A DNA stretch of 64,000 bases from Chitinophaga pendula (GCF_020386615.1 NZ_CP077769.1:4650001-4714000); one strand, 5' to 3'. Positions 26,387-35,313 are shown, counted from the stretch's first letter. Notes: generated by a model from the letters alone, not told the origin. Translations and numbers: made by a program.

Positions 26387-27634
26387 ATGGAAGTATTACG
26401 TATAGCCACCTCCGGAAGTGTAGATGATGGAAAAAGTACCCTCATCGGGCGCCTGTTGTACGACACACAATCCATACCGCAGGACAAAATGGAAGCCCTC
26501 CACGCTGCCAGCAAAAGGAAAGGTCTCGACTTCACCGACCTCTCCCTCCTCACCGATGGCCTCGTAGCCGAAAGAGAACAAGGTATCACCATCGACGTGG
26601 CACATATCTACTTCTCTACACCCACCCGCAAATACATCATCGCCGATACACCGGGTCATATCGAATATACCCGCAACATGGTCACCGGTGCCTCCAACGC
26701 ACAAGTGTCCCTCATCCTCGTAGACGCACGTAAAGGTATCGTCGAACAAACATACCGGCACTTCTTCATCGCCGGACTGCTCCGCATTCCCCACCTGGTC
26801 ATCGTTGTCAACAAAATGGACCTCGTAGAATACAGCCAGTCCCGCTTCGATCAGATCGTCGCCGACTTTCACGAACTGCTCGCCGGTGCCCAATACCAAC
26901 CACAATCCATCCGCTTCATACCCGTATCCTCCCTCTATGGCGAAAACGTAGCGGCCAAAGGCACCAAAATGGATTGGTACCCCGGCGAAACCTTACTCGA
27001 ACATCTCGAACAGGTGTCCTTCGACCATGGCGATCAGGCCCACCCGGCCCGATTCCCCGTACAATCCGTCGTACGCCCACGCACAGAAGCTTTCCACGAC
27101 TACCGCGGATTCGCTGGCAAAGTGGCCAGCGGCCATTTCAGTGTAGGCGACACAGTAACATCCCTGCCTTCCATGCAGCAAAGCAGGATCAAATCCATCG
27201 ACAGGTTCGATACCTCCCAGCAAGTAGCCAACGCCCGCGAAAGCGTAGTCATCACCCTCGACGGTGAAATAGATACCAGCAGAGGAAACATGCTCGTCAA
27301 AGCCGGCAACGAACCTGCTCCCCTCAAAGAAATCAACGCCCAGATCTGCTGGATGGACCAGCAAAAACTGATACCAGGAAAAACATACCTGCTCCAGCAT
27401 GCCATCAACCGCGTAAAAGCCAAAGTACAACAGATACAACATGTCATCGACGTTACCTCCAACCGGATCATCGAAGACAAAAAAGAACTGGGCCTGAACG
27501 ATATCGGTAAGATCACCCTCAAAACCGCACAGCCCATCTTCGCCGACCCATACCTCGTCAACCCGGCCAACGGCGCCTTCATCCTCATCGATGAATACAG
27601 CCACGCCACCGTTGCCGTAGGTTTCGTAGAATAA
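26387..27634 (+). CDS. cysN: Sulfate adenylyltransferase subunit 1 (GTPase)
   Basis: The 415-residue elongation-factor-like GTPase carries G1 GSVDDGKST (residues 9-17), the switch EREQGITIDVAH, G3 DTPGHIEY, G4 NKMD and beta-barrel domains 2 and 3 to the end. GTP hydrolysis drives APS formation by CysD. The protein stops at the plain CysN length, so the CysC (APS kinase) domain fused in many bacteria is absent. It lies 54 bp behind cysD, with a terminator after it. Confidence 0.96.
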   Translation: MEVLRIATSGSVDDGKSTLIGRLLYDTQSIPQDKMEALHAASKRKGLDFTDLSLLTDGLVAEREQGITIDVAHIYFSTPTRKYIIADTPGHIEYTRNMVTGASNAQVSLILVDARKGIVEQTYRHFFIAGLLRIPHLVIVVNKMDLVEYSQSRFDQIVADFHELLAGAQYQPQSIRFIPVSSLYGENVAAKGTKMDWYPGETLLEHLEQVSFDHGDQAHPARFPVQSVVRPRTEAFHDYRGFAGKVASGHFSVGDTVTSLPSMQQSRIKSIDRFDTSQQVANARESVVITLDGEIDTSRGNMLVKAGNEPAPLKEINAQICWMDQQKLIPGKTYLLQHAINRVKAKVQQIQHVIDVTSNRIIEDKKELGLNDIGKITLKTAQPIFADPYLVNPANGAFILIDEYSHATVAVGFVE

Positions 27635-27662
27635 CCGCTACAACCACCATAACCGCATATAC

Positions 27663-27723
27663 AAAATCCCGGTCATACCGATGTATCACCACATCAGCAT
27701 ACCCGGGATTTTTAATTGTACCG
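27663..27723 (+). terminator. Terminator of the cys operon
   Basis: The stem AAAATCCCGG (27663-27672) pairs with CCGGGATTTT (27713-27722), with T residues running on. It has a long 40-nt loop. Confidence 0.7.
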
Positions 27724-27756
27724 TTGAACATTATTTTACCCCGATCACTTTCTTCA

Positions 27757-27787
27757 ATTGTTTTTAGCCTTTTAGGACCTAAATTTG
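27757..27787 (+). promoter_or_regulatory. Promoter of the two-component system
   Basis: ATTG (27757-27760, one mismatch to TTTG), a 19-bp spacer and TAAATTTG (27780-27787, exact TAnnTTTG) form the best complete Bacteroidota housekeeping promoter in the window. It lies 28 bp before the response-regulator start. Confidence 0.7.
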
Positions 27788-27815
27788 TTGACTCCCTGGC
27801 AAAAGGTAGCAACAC

Positions 27816-28505
27816 ATGAAGTTATTATTGATCGAAGATGAACCCTCCGTTGTCTCATTTATAAAACGCAGCCTCTCCGAAGCAGGCTACGAGATCAGTG
27901 TCGCCATGGATGGTCAATCCGGCCTCGATATGGCCACGGAACACGAATTCCAACTCATCATACTAGACGTCATGCTCCCCGTCAAAAATGGTATCGTCGT
28001 CTGCCAAACCCTCCGCCAGCAACAAAACAATACCCCCATCCTCATGCTCACCGCATTGGGATCCACCGAAAATATCGTCTCCGGCCTCGATAGCGGCGCC
28101 GATGACTACCTCGTCAAACCTTTCAAACAAGCCGAACTCCTGGCCCGTATACGCTCCCTACTGCGTAGAAAACAGGACACCTCCACCCCCACCGCCTCCA
28201 ATATACTCCGCATCGCAGACCTCGAACTGAACATACATACCAAAAACGCTACCCGCAACGGCAACACCATCGCACTCACCGCCACCGAGTACCGGCTCCT
28301 GGAATATATGCTCAAAAACCCGCGCCGCGTACTCTCCAGAATGGAAATACTGGAAAACGTTTGGGGCATCGACTTTAACATGAATACCAAAGTAGTCGAC
28401 GTATACGTCAACTACCTCCGCAAAAAAGTAAACCGCTCCGGACAGCCTCCCCTCATCCAAACCGTCGTAGGCATGGGATACATGCTAAAAGAAGATGCCT
28501 CATGA
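27816..28505 (+). CDS. OmpR/PhoB-family response regulator
   Basis: The 229-residue protein has a receiver domain with acidic pocket EDE at 7-9, phospho-accepting Asp51 (LIILDVMLP), Thr79 and Lys101 (DYLVKPF). A winged-helix Trans_reg_C domain at about 130-225 includes LTATEYRLLEYMLKNPRRVLSR and TVVGMGYML. It overlaps the histidine kinase gene by 4 bp (ATGA). A seven-unit 11-bp repeat array, the usual spacing of OmpR-family operators, lies just beyond the kinase gene and is a likely target. Confidence 0.96.
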   Translation: MKLLLIEDEPSVVSFIKRSLSEAGYEISVAMDGQSGLDMATEHEFQLIILDVMLPVKNGIVVCQTLRQQQNNTPILMLTALGSTENIVSGLDSGADDYLVKPFKQAELLARIRSLLRRKQDTSTPTASNILRIADLELNIHTKNATRNGNTIALTATEYRLLEYMLKNPRRVLSRMEILENVWGIDFNMNTKVVDVYVNYLRKKVNRSGQPPLIQTVVGMGYMLKEDAS

Positions 28506-29872
28506 AAATAAGTACCAAAATATTACTCATCTTCTCCGTACTCACCGTTTCCATCATATTCCTGATGGCAACCTTCGCCTACCGCCTGGCCAACAAACAC
28601 TCCTTCGAAGATTTCTATAAACGCCTCGAAATACGGGCATATATCGCCGCACGCGCCAATCTCGAACAGGATGAACACAACTCCACCACCTACAACGAAA
28701 TAAGACAGGCACACCTCGAACGACTGCCCTTCGAACACGAATACTTCATCCAGGTACTCCCCAACGATAGCATCAGCCCCGCCGGAAAACCGGAAAAACT
28801 CCCGTCATACTTCTATAAAGATGTACTGCGCTTCGGCAAAGCTACCTTCCGCCATCAAAACATCTTCTATGAAGGCATCCACTATAACGAACAGGATAAA
28901 AACTATATCGTCATCGTATCCGCTCAAAACGAATATGGCAAAGAATACCTCAACGACCTCCGCAAAGTATTACTCTATTGCTGCGTCATCGCTGGCGTAC
29001 TCCTCATCACCGCCGGATTGTTCTTCTCCAAATACATCCTCCAACCCGTAAGAGATATCACCAACCAGGTAAAACAGATCCGCGCACACAACCTCCACCT
29101 GCGCCTCCCCACACAAAGCAGCACCGACGAAATCAGCGAACTGTCCCAGACCTTTAATAATATGCTCGACAGGCTCGAAACAGCCTTCGAAACACAAAAC
29201 AACTTCGTCAGCAACGCCTCCCATGAACTCAGCACCCCACTCACCGCCATCATCGGAGAAGCTGAACTGGCCCTCAGCAAACACCGCTCAGAAGACCAAT
29301 ACATCCAATCCCTGCAGGTCGTCCTCCGCGAAGCAGAACGCCTCCACCATATCACCAAAAGCCTGCTCAGCCTCGCACAGACCGGCTTTACCACACACCA
29401 GCAACAACAACTCAGCCCCCTCCGTACCGACGAACTCGTATTTACCGTCAAAGAAACCGTCGACCAGATCAACCCGGAAAACAAAGTCGCCATCGACTTC
29501 AGCATGCTCCCCGAAGATGAAGATAAACTCGTCGTCAAAGGCAACAGCCAACTACTACAACTCGCCCTCAGCAACATCGTACTCAATGGCTGCAAATACT
29601 CCGATAACCAACCCGTTTCTATCGCACTCGCCGCCACAGATACCCATAATATCATTATCATTAAAGACAACGGCATCGGTATCCCCCAACACGACCTCCC
29701 CTATATCTACGAACCATTCTTCCGCGCCTCTAACACACATGCCTATAAAGGATACGGCATCGGCCTCCCCCTCGCCCGTAATATCATCCGCCTCCATAAC
29801 GGCAATATCGCTGTAAACAGCCAGCAGAACCAAGGCACAGAGATCCGCATCACACTCCCCTCCTTCAGATAA
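28502..29872 (+). CDS. Sensor histidine kinase with HAMP domain
   Basis: The 456-residue kinase has TM1 at about 7-28 (ILLIFSVLTVSIIFLMATFA), a periplasmic sensor of about 130 residues and TM2 near 160-180 (CCVIAGVLLITAGLFF). A HAMP domain is followed by HisKA with phospho-His near 241 (SNASHELSTPL). The HATPase domain has N-box NIVLNGCKYS, G1 KDNGIGIP and G2 YGIGLPLA. The periplasmic part has no named domain I can recognise. It pairs with the overlapping response regulator; the signal is unknown. Confidence 0.95.
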   Translation: MKISTKILLIFSVLTVSIIFLMATFAYRLANKHSFEDFYKRLEIRAYIAARANLEQDEHNSTTYNEIRQAHLERLPFEHEYFIQVLPNDSISPAGKPEKLPSYFYKDVLRFGKATFRHQNIFYEGIHYNEQDKNYIVIVSAQNEYGKEYLNDLRKVLLYCCVIAGVLLITAGLFFSKYILQPVRDITNQVKQIRAHNLHLRLPTQSSTDEISELSQTFNNMLDRLETAFETQNNFVSNASHELSTPLTAIIGEAELALSKHRSEDQYIQSLQVVLREAERLHHITKSLLSLAQTGFTTHQQQQLSPLRTDELVFTVKETVDQINPENKVAIDFSMLPEDEDKLVVKGNSQLLQLALSNIVLNGCKYSDNQPVSIALAATDTHNIIIIKDNGIGIPQHDLPYIYEPFFRASNTHAYKGYGIGLPLARNIIRLHNGNIAVNSQQNQGTEIRITLPSFR

Positions 29873-29880
29873 CTACCGCT

Positions 29881-29952
29881 TTCTTACCGGTTTCTAACCT
29901 TTCTTACCAGATTCTAACAACATTCTTACCATCATTTAACCGCCTTCTTACC
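29881..29952. repeat. Seven 11-bp direct repeats, alternating TTCTTACC / TTCTAACC
   Basis: Units start at 29881 (TTCTTACC), 29892 (TTCTAACC), 29901 (TTCTTACC), 29912 (TTCTAACA), 29923 (TTCTTACC), 29934 (ATTTAACC) and 29945 (TTCTTACC). Spacing is 11 bp except one 9. The two versions alternate, so the true unit may be a 22-bp dimer site. The array ends 20 bp before an exact -7 element (29973-29980), so its last unit covers the -33 position. This is the architecture of an OmpR-family activator site. Confidence 0.9.
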
Positions 29953-29972
29953 ACTTCCAAATACCCCCGAAA

Positions 29973-29980
29973 TAACTTTG
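29973..29980 (+). promoter_or_regulatory. -7 promoter element of the usp-bestrophin unit
   Basis: TAACTTTG matches TAnnTTTG exactly, 20 bp before the ATG. The -33 TTTG is missing and replaced by the last TTCTTACC repeat, suggesting an activator-dependent promoter. Confidence 0.65.
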
Positions 29981-30000
29981 TGGTATAAAAAGAAGGCAAT

Positions 30001-30486
30001 ATGAGAAACATACTCGTTCCAACAGACCTGTCTATTCGTTCACTCGGAGTCATCCACAACGCAATAGCACATTTTGAAAAGGAACCACTAAGGGTAGTGC
30101 TCATGCATGCACTACACATGCCGGGGTCCATTCTGGATCTGATGATGCTTTCAAGACGTTCATCACATTACAAACTCGTTACCGAAGACTTTCGCGACGC
30201 CTGCGAAATACTCCGTAATAAATACGCTAGCAACATCCAGAAACTGGAAGTCACATTCATGCTCGGCAATACCGTCGCACTACTACGGAATCATCTCGAC
30301 TTCCATGAGATAGATACCATCGTATGCCCCGAAGCAGACGACTATACACTGCCCAGCAAAGAGAGCTTTAATCCTGCTACGCTTATCAGAAAAAGCAAGC
30401 ACGAAGTATTATACCTGCCCGTCAAGAAAAGAGAGCAGGTATTCCCAACGGCAACACTGTCTGAACTGTTCCTCGCAAACACTTGA
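30001..30486 (+). CDS. Universal-stress-protein-like protein
   Basis: The 161-residue protein opens MRNILVPTDLSIRSLGVI, typical of the Usp fold. A hydrophobic strand pattern continues (RVVLMHALHMPG, EVTFMLGN, DTIVCPEADDY). The G-2x-G-9x-G(S/T) nucleotide loop is not clear, so ATP binding is doubtful. It is probably a diverged Usp protein. It lies immediately behind the 11-bp array and 62 bp before the bestrophin gene, with which it may be co-transcribed. Confidence 0.65.
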   Translation: MRNILVPTDLSIRSLGVIHNAIAHFEKEPLRVVLMHALHMPGSILDLMMLSRRSSHYKLVTEDFRDACEILRNKYASNIQKLEVTFMLGNTVALLRNHLDFHEIDTIVCPEADDYTLPSKESFNPATLIRKSKHEVLYLPVKKREQVFPTATLSELFLANT

Positions 30487-30548
30487 AGAGCATTCAGCCT
30501 TAACTGATAGGCAAGCAGCACAATGGTTCATTATTAAATCGGACAATT

Positions 30549-31457
30549 ATGCTTTTAAAGAAAAATATTCCCCTGAAATACGTTTTCGGGAAGATCAAAT
30601 ACGAAATACTGCTTGTCACCATATACACCTTAACGATCACCATTCTATACGATCGTTTCAAGCTGACAGATATCTCCATCCCATTGTCTGTTCCAATGAT
30701 CATGGGTACCGTACTGTCACTGCTGCTGGCCTTCCGCTCCAACCAGGCTTACGATCGCTGGTGGGAAGCCCGCACCATCTGGGGGGCCATCGTGAACGAC
30801 TCACGTTCCCTGTCCAGGCAAATACTGTCCTTTATGGATAATGCCTACCAGACAGAAGAAATCGTGCACTTCAGAGAGAAAATGGTGAAAAGACAGATCG
30901 CTTGGTGCCACAGCCTCAGCAAATCACTCAGGCACGAAGATGCCACAGAAGGCATCGATCACCTGATATCAAAAAGGGAAATAAACTTTATCTCCCGCTA
31001 TAATAACAAACCAATGGCCCTCCTCGAACTGCATGCAAGAGACATCGCCTTCGCATTGCAACAGGAATGGATCAACCCGTATCAACAAGTAGAGCTGGAT
31101 AAAACATTAAGCCGCCTCTGCGACGCCATGGGTAAGTGCGAAAGGATCAAGAACACCGTATTCCCGGCTACTTACAGCCTTTACCTGCACTTCGCCATGC
31201 ACTTCTTCCTGCTGATGCTGCCATTCGCCCTCATCGAATACTTCGGGCTCATGGAAGTACCACTGGTAATGGCCATCGCCGCCTCTTTCCTCCTGATAGA
31301 AAAAATGGCGATCCACCTGCAGGACCCGTTCGAGAACAAACCAACAGACACGCCTATGACCGCCATCTCGCGCAACATAGAACGTGACCTGAAACAAATG
31401 CTCAACGATCACCAATTACCCGAGTACGCGGACAATCACAAATATTATGTACTGTAA
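30549..31457 (+). CDS. Bestrophin-family ion channel (UPF0187)
   Basis: The 302-residue inner-membrane protein has the family signature RSNQAYDRWWEARTIWGAIV after TM segments at about 15-35 and 40-60. A helical region follows, then a C-terminal hydrophobic pair (LHFAMHFFLLMLPFALIEYF) and LIEKMAIHLQDPFENKPTDTPM, the conserved end of bacterial bestrophins. Bacterial homologues form pentameric channels. A second member lies at 47866-48735. The location behind a probable response-regulator site suggests induction by an envelope or ionic signal. Confidence 0.93.
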   Translation: MLLKKNIPLKYVFGKIKYEILLVTIYTLTITILYDRFKLTDISIPLSVPMIMGTVLSLLLAFRSNQAYDRWWEARTIWGAIVNDSRSLSRQILSFMDNAYQTEEIVHFREKMVKRQIAWCHSLSKSLRHEDATEGIDHLISKREINFISRYNNKPMALLELHARDIAFALQQEWINPYQQVELDKTLSRLCDAMGKCERIKNTVFPATYSLYLHFAMHFFLLMLPFALIEYFGLMEVPLVMAIAASFLLIEKMAIHLQDPFENKPTDTPMTAISRNIERDLKQMLNDHQLPEYADNHKYYVL

Positions 31458-31567
31458 GCAGCGCCGGAAGGGAAGCGGTTTACCAGCCGGTCCGCTGCCA
31501 GTACATAGCCAGAGTAGCAACTGGTTGACTAAAAGAAAGGAATAGCTAAGTGAGACAGGAAAAAAAG

Positions 31568-31600
31568 AAAGGTTGTGGCGTAGCACCACAACCTTTTCTT
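31568..31600. terminator. Bidirectional terminator between bestrophin and the dehydrogenase gene
   Basis: A perfect 11-bp stem AAAGGTTGTGG / CCACAACCTTT with a 7-nt loop has T-rich sequence after it on + and an A-rich run before it, T-rich on -. It lies between convergent genes. Confidence 0.85.
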
Positions 31601-31624
31601 ATTTATACCATTACAAACCGCGTA

Positions 31625-32575
31625 CTATAAACGCAGCTTCAGATTTGTTAACATATCCGCCGTCATCTTCGACAAATCATACTCCGGCTTCCACCCCCAA
31701 TCAAGACGCGCCTGCTCATCATCCATACTCGCAGGCCAGCCATCCGCAATCTGCTGACGGTAATCCGGCTCATAACTGATACCAAAAGATGGAAGATGCG
31801 CCTTGATCTCCGCCGCAATCTCCTTCGGCGAAAAACTCATCGCACTCACATTATACGCAGACCGAACCGTAATCCGCTCCGCCGGAGCCTCCATCAACTC
31901 GATCGTCGCCCGTATCGCATCCGGCATATACATCATCGGCAAATAAGTATCCTCCGATAAAAAACATTTATAATTCCCTTCCTCCAACGCCTCATGGAAA
32001 ATCTCCACCGCATAATCCGTAGTACCACCACCAGGCGCAGATTTATAACTGATCAATCCCGGATAACGCAAACTCCGAACATCCACTCCATAACGATGAT
32101 TATAATACTCACACCAACGCTCACCCGCAAACTTACTGATACCATAAATCGTCGTCGGCTCTATAATCGTATGCTGAGGCGTCTCATCCTTCGGCGAATT
32201 AGGCCCGAATACCGCAATGGAACTCGGCCAATACACCTTGTCCAACCCCTCCTCCTTCGCTATATCCAGCACATTCAGCAAACTTTGCATGTTAATATGC
32301 CAGGCCAGCAAAGGATTCTTCTCGCCCGTAGCAGACAGAATAGCCGCCAGCAAATAGATCTGCGTAATATTATGCCGGATCACCAGCACATGCAGCATCT
32401 CCTTGTTCATCACATCCAACGATACATATGGCCCCGACCCCTTCAATAACTCATGCTCTTCCCGCAGATCAGAGGCGATCACATTCGCATCTCCGTATAT
32501 TTTTCTCAAAGCCAGTGTGAGCTCCACGCCTATCTGTCCGCAGGCGCCAATAACCAGGATCTTGTCTTTCTTCAT
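31625..32575 (-). CDS. SDR-type NAD-dependent epimerase/dehydratase, likely L-threonine 3-dehydrogenase
   Basis: The 316-residue extended SDR has NAD-binding GACGQIGVELT at residues 10-20 and the catalytic YGISKFAGE (YxxxK). LSATGEKNPLLAWHINMQSL, SYKSAPGGGTTDYAVEIF and EDTYLPMMYMPDAIRATIEL are typical of the SDR threonine dehydrogenases of Bacteroidota. They convert L-threonine to 2-amino-3-ketobutyrate. No kbl ligase gene is adjacent, so the assignment rests on sequence pattern alone; a nucleotide-sugar epimerase is less likely. Confidence 0.8.
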   Translation of the reverse strand: MKKDKILVIGACGQIGVELTLALRKIYGDANVIASDLREEHELLKGSGPYVSLDVMNKEMLHVLVIRHNITQIYLLAAILSATGEKNPLLAWHINMQSLLNVLDIAKEEGLDKVYWPSSIAVFGPNSPKDETPQHTIIEPTTIYGISKFAGERWCEYYNHRYGVDVRSLRYPGLISYKSAPGGGTTDYAVEIFHEALEEGNYKCFLSEDTYLPMMYMPDAIRATIELMEAPAERITVRSAYNVSAMSFSPKEIAAEIKAHLPSFGISYEPDYRQQIADGWPASMDDEQARLDWGWKPEYDLSKMTADMLTNLKLRL

Positions 32576-32790
32576 GTTGTAACCTATTGAGGGCCAAATT
32601 TAATTTGATTGCGTAATATTAAAGGCTTTACAGCTAACTATAGCTATCACCCGATTTCCCATGACAATGCCATAACAATATCTCCTCCCCCCTTCCTACT
32701 TTCTTTATAATGGATTACAATATTATGACAAATACCCGATACAGCACGCCCCCCACCTCCTTTCCATACACAGGTCCCTGCTAATTTTCG

Positions 32791-32798
32791 TACCTTTG
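32791..32798 (+). promoter_or_regulatory. -7 promoter element of kdsA
   Basis: TACCTTTG matches TAnnTTTG exactly, 29 bp before the ATG. A clear -33 motif is not present. Confidence 0.5.
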
Positions 32799-32827
32799 CT
32801 TTTTCAAAATTCAAGCGCTTAAATACT

Positions 32828-33649
32828 ATGAAACAGCTGAAGACATTATTCAAAGAACAATATAATCCTGATAACTTTTTCCTGATAGCAGGTCCCTGCG
32901 TAATAGAAGAAGAATCACTACTCACACACATCGCAGAAAAAGTCTCCGCTATCTGTAAGCGTTTGTCTATCCCATATATCTTCAAAGCCTCCTACCGCAA
33001 AGCCAACCGCACCAGCATACACTCCTTCACCGGCGTTGGCGACGTAGAAGGCCTGGAACTACTGCAAAAAACAGGTAAAGCTTTCAACTTACCCGTTACC
33101 ACCGATATCCACTCCGCCGCCGAAGCCGCCATGGCAGCCGCATACGCCGACGTCCTCCAAATACCTGCTTTCCTCTGCCGCCAGACAGACATCCTCCTCG
33201 CCGCCGCCGAAACAGGGAAAGTAGTCAACGTCAAAAAAGGACAGTTCGTAAGCGGAGAAGCCATGAAATTTGCCGTGGAAAAGATCCACCAAGCCGGTAA
33301 TAACCAGGTCATGCTCACAGAAAGAGGCACCACCTTCGGCTACCAGGACCTCGTAGTAGACTACCGCAATATCCCCATCATGAAACACCATGGTGTACCC
33401 GTGATCATGGACTGCACCCACTCCCTGCAACAACCCAATCAAAGCAGCGGCGTAACAGGCGGTAATCCACAACTCATCAGCACCATCGCCAAAGCAGCAA
33501 TCGCCACCGGCGCAGATGGCCTCTTCATCGAAACACATCCCGATCCGGCCAACGCTAAATCCGATGGCGCAAATATGCTGCACCTCGACCTCCTCGAAGA
33601 ATTACTCGAACAACTCGTACGTATCCGCGAAGCCGTGCACGTGAAATAA
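32828..33649 (+). CDS. kdsA: 3-deoxy-8-phosphooctulonate synthase
   Basis: The 273-residue TIM-barrel enzyme condenses phosphoenolpyruvate and arabinose-5-phosphate to Kdo-8-phosphate for lipopolysaccharide core. Motifs include FKASYRKANRTS, TERGTTFGYQDLVVDYR and DCTHSLQQPN. Residue 24 in AGPCVIEEE is Cys, where the metal-independent E. coli type has Asn, so this is probably the metal-dependent class. The gene is monocistronic or co-transcribed with the following small gene, 73 bp downstream. Confidence 0.96.
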   Translation: MKQLKTLFKEQYNPDNFFLIAGPCVIEEESLLTHIAEKVSAICKRLSIPYIFKASYRKANRTSIHSFTGVGDVEGLELLQKTGKAFNLPVTTDIHSAAEAAMAAAYADVLQIPAFLCRQTDILLAAAETGKVVNVKKGQFVSGEAMKFAVEKIHQAGNNQVMLTERGTTFGYQDLVVDYRNIPIMKHHGVPVIMDCTHSLQQPNQSSGVTGGNPQLISTIAKAAIATGADGLFIETHPDPANAKSDGANMLHLDLLEELLEQLVRIREAVHVK

Positions 33650-33722
33650 AAAAGCCACCAGCATCGCTGGATATTCTGGTATTTTTTATTATATTCATGC
33701 AACACTAAATCTATTCTCAACT

Positions 33723-34118
33723 ATGATTAGTTTACACGACTTGAAAGTAGGTGATACAGTGATAGTGGATAATGAAGGCACCAGGATGGAAGGAGAAGTG
33801 GTAGAAATAAACCACGAGGATAAACAAATTTGCGTAGCTACCGGCGAACAGGAATTCTGGTACAGCCTCGACAAACTGTACTCCATCCCGCTGGACGAAG
33901 AGCAACTGCTTAAACTGAAATTCCAGAAAGACACAACCGCCGACAATGGCAGCGCCACCTACATCAGAGGCCCGTTCGCCGTCAAGTTGTACTATCAGGG
34001 AGGGCAGTCCATGACCCTGCTCAGCTATCGCGACGAATACCGGGATATTAAAGGTGAACTCACCGTCAACCAACTACAGAACCACTACCATGGTATGACC
34101 AATTTTCACCTGGAATAA
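33723..34118 (+). CDS. Conserved hypothetical protein, SH3-like N-terminus
   Basis: This 131-residue cytoplasmic protein has no signal peptide or TM. The start MISLHDLKVGDTVIVDNEG resembles a small SH3/KOW-like beta barrel. The C-terminal half (YIRGPFAVKLYYQGGQSM... VNQLQNHYHGMTNFHLE) looks alpha/beta and acidic-rich. Proteins of this layout occur beside unrelated genes in Bacteroidota. No function can be given. Confidence 0.75.
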   Translation: MISLHDLKVGDTVIVDNEGTRMEGEVVEINHEDKQICVATGEQEFWYSLDKLYSIPLDEEQLLKLKFQKDTTADNGSATYIRGPFAVKLYYQGGQSMTLLSYRDEYRDIKGELTVNQLQNHYHGMTNFHLE

Positions 34119-34159
34119 TCCCAACACCCACTCGCAAACTATTGTTGTTAATATAAGGG

Positions 34160-34181
34160 GCCGCTATCGTTGCGGCTCTTT
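34160..34181 (+). terminator. Small terminator between convergent genes
   Basis: The stem GCCGC-7 nt-GCGGC is followed by TCTTTTTG on the plus strand. It overlaps the 3-prime end of the thioredoxin-like gene on the other strand. Confidence 0.65.
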
Positions 34182-34736
34182 TTGTTTCCACTTGATATTA
34201 CACCCCAGGCTCGGCTTCTGCAACGGACTGATCTCCTCATGCCCCAGCAACGCATCCAACGCCGCCCGCAGATCCTTCCCATTCAACGGCTGATCATTTC
34301 CCGGACGCGCATCATCCAGCTGCCCCCGGTACACCAGCCGAAGGTCCCCATCATACAGAAAATAATCCGGCGTACACGCCGCCTGATACGCAGCCGCCAC
34401 CTCCTGCGTCTCATCATACAAATAAGGAAACGGATACCCCTGCTCCAATGCATTCGCCTTCATCTCATCAGGCCCATCCTGCGGATACTGCACCGCATCA
34501 TTCGAACTGATCGCTATAAAATCAATACCCTTGGACATATAATCCCGCGCTAACCGCACCAACTCCCCGTTCACATAACGCACAAACGGACAATGATTAC
34601 AGATGAACAAAATTACCGTACCTGCCACAGCAGGCCGCGCAGATAAAGTGATCTCCTCACCGGAAACAACATCCAGCAGCGTAAAATCAGGTGCAGGAGC
34701 CCCAAGGGGCACCATATGGGAAGGAGTACGGGCCAT
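34164..34736 (-). CDS. Thioredoxin-fold protein, AhpC/TSA-like
   Basis: I start it at the ATG at 34736 (MARTPSHMVPLGAPAPDF), giving 190 residues; an upstream ATG adds an implausible Cys-rich tail. The N-terminal APDFTLLDVVSGEEITLS strand pattern is peroxiredoxin/redoxin-like. The active-site pair sits in FICNHCPFVRYV (CxxC), the signature of a widespread thioredoxin family protein group. QAACTPDYFLYD supplies the cis-Pro loop region. It is a likely cytoplasmic disulfide reductase with unknown partner. Confidence 0.85.
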   Translation of the reverse strand: MARTPSHMVPLGAPAPDFTLLDVVSGEEITLSARPAVAGTVILFICNHCPFVRYVNGELVRLARDYMSKGIDFIAISSNDAVQYPQDGPDEMKANALEQGYPFPYLYDETQEVAAAYQAACTPDYFLYDGDLRLVYRGQLDDARPGNDQPLNGKDLRAALDALLGHEEISPLQKPSLGCNIKWKQKEPQR

Positions 34737-34878
34737 CGTGAATAATGTTAAGTGTGGTGTATAGCAGGACTGTAAATGTAAGAAAAATAAAATTGACCCT
34801 CCGCCAGCCGGTACCAGCCAATAGCCGTAACAGCTATAGCATCCCCTACAGCAATACAACAATAAAAACAGTCAGTAA

Positions 34879-35100
34879 CTAAAGATAACGCAGCGGGTTG
34901 CGACGGGCATTCAACATGTAATGTTTCATATTCACCCAGAAAGCCAGGATCATATAAATGATGAGCGGAGAACCCATCGTAATAAAAGACACATAAATAA
35001 AAAATAACCGGATACGGGACGTAGCTACACCCAGCTTGTTACCGATAGCGGCACAAACACCGAAAGCCTGCCACTCCACAAAATCTTTTAAGCGGTTCAT
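34879..35100 (-). CDS. PspC-domain protein
   Basis: The 73-residue small membrane protein has the PspC layout: a short amphipathic N-terminus (MNRLKDFVEWQAFGVCAAIG), LGVATSRIRLFFIYVSF and a TM of about 25 residues (TMGSPLIIYMILAFWV). PspC proteins sense membrane stress with PspA/PspB in enterobacteria. In Bacteroidota they usually stand alone, as here. Confidence 0.85.
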   Translation of the reverse strand: MNRLKDFVEWQAFGVCAAIGNKLGVATSRIRLFFIYVSFITMGSPLIIYMILAFWVNMKHYMLNARRNPLRYL

Positions 35101-35313
35101 ATCCCAAATTTACATTATTCGGCCCAAAAAACAAATGTCAGGGCAATAGTCCCCCTAACGGTATGCTTACACGTTCGTCAGTGTTAATATTTACAAAAAA
35201 TGTACCATTTGCCGCCAGATCTAGCGCAAATCGACCGGAGTTATTTTAAAAACTTCCTGATTTTAGTTAATTTCGCGGTGCATTTTTTAATTGGTCTAAA
35301 TTATTTATTTCCC

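Noticed and set aside
33636..33648. GTGCACGTGAAAT near the kdsA stop, half a parS site
   Set aside because: Only the right arm fits, and it is part of the kdsA reading frame.
35200..35313. N-terminal extension of aconitase
   Set aside because: The extra 38 codons are AT-rich, unlike the family N-terminus, and look like promoter/leader sequence; the ATG at 35314 fits homologues.
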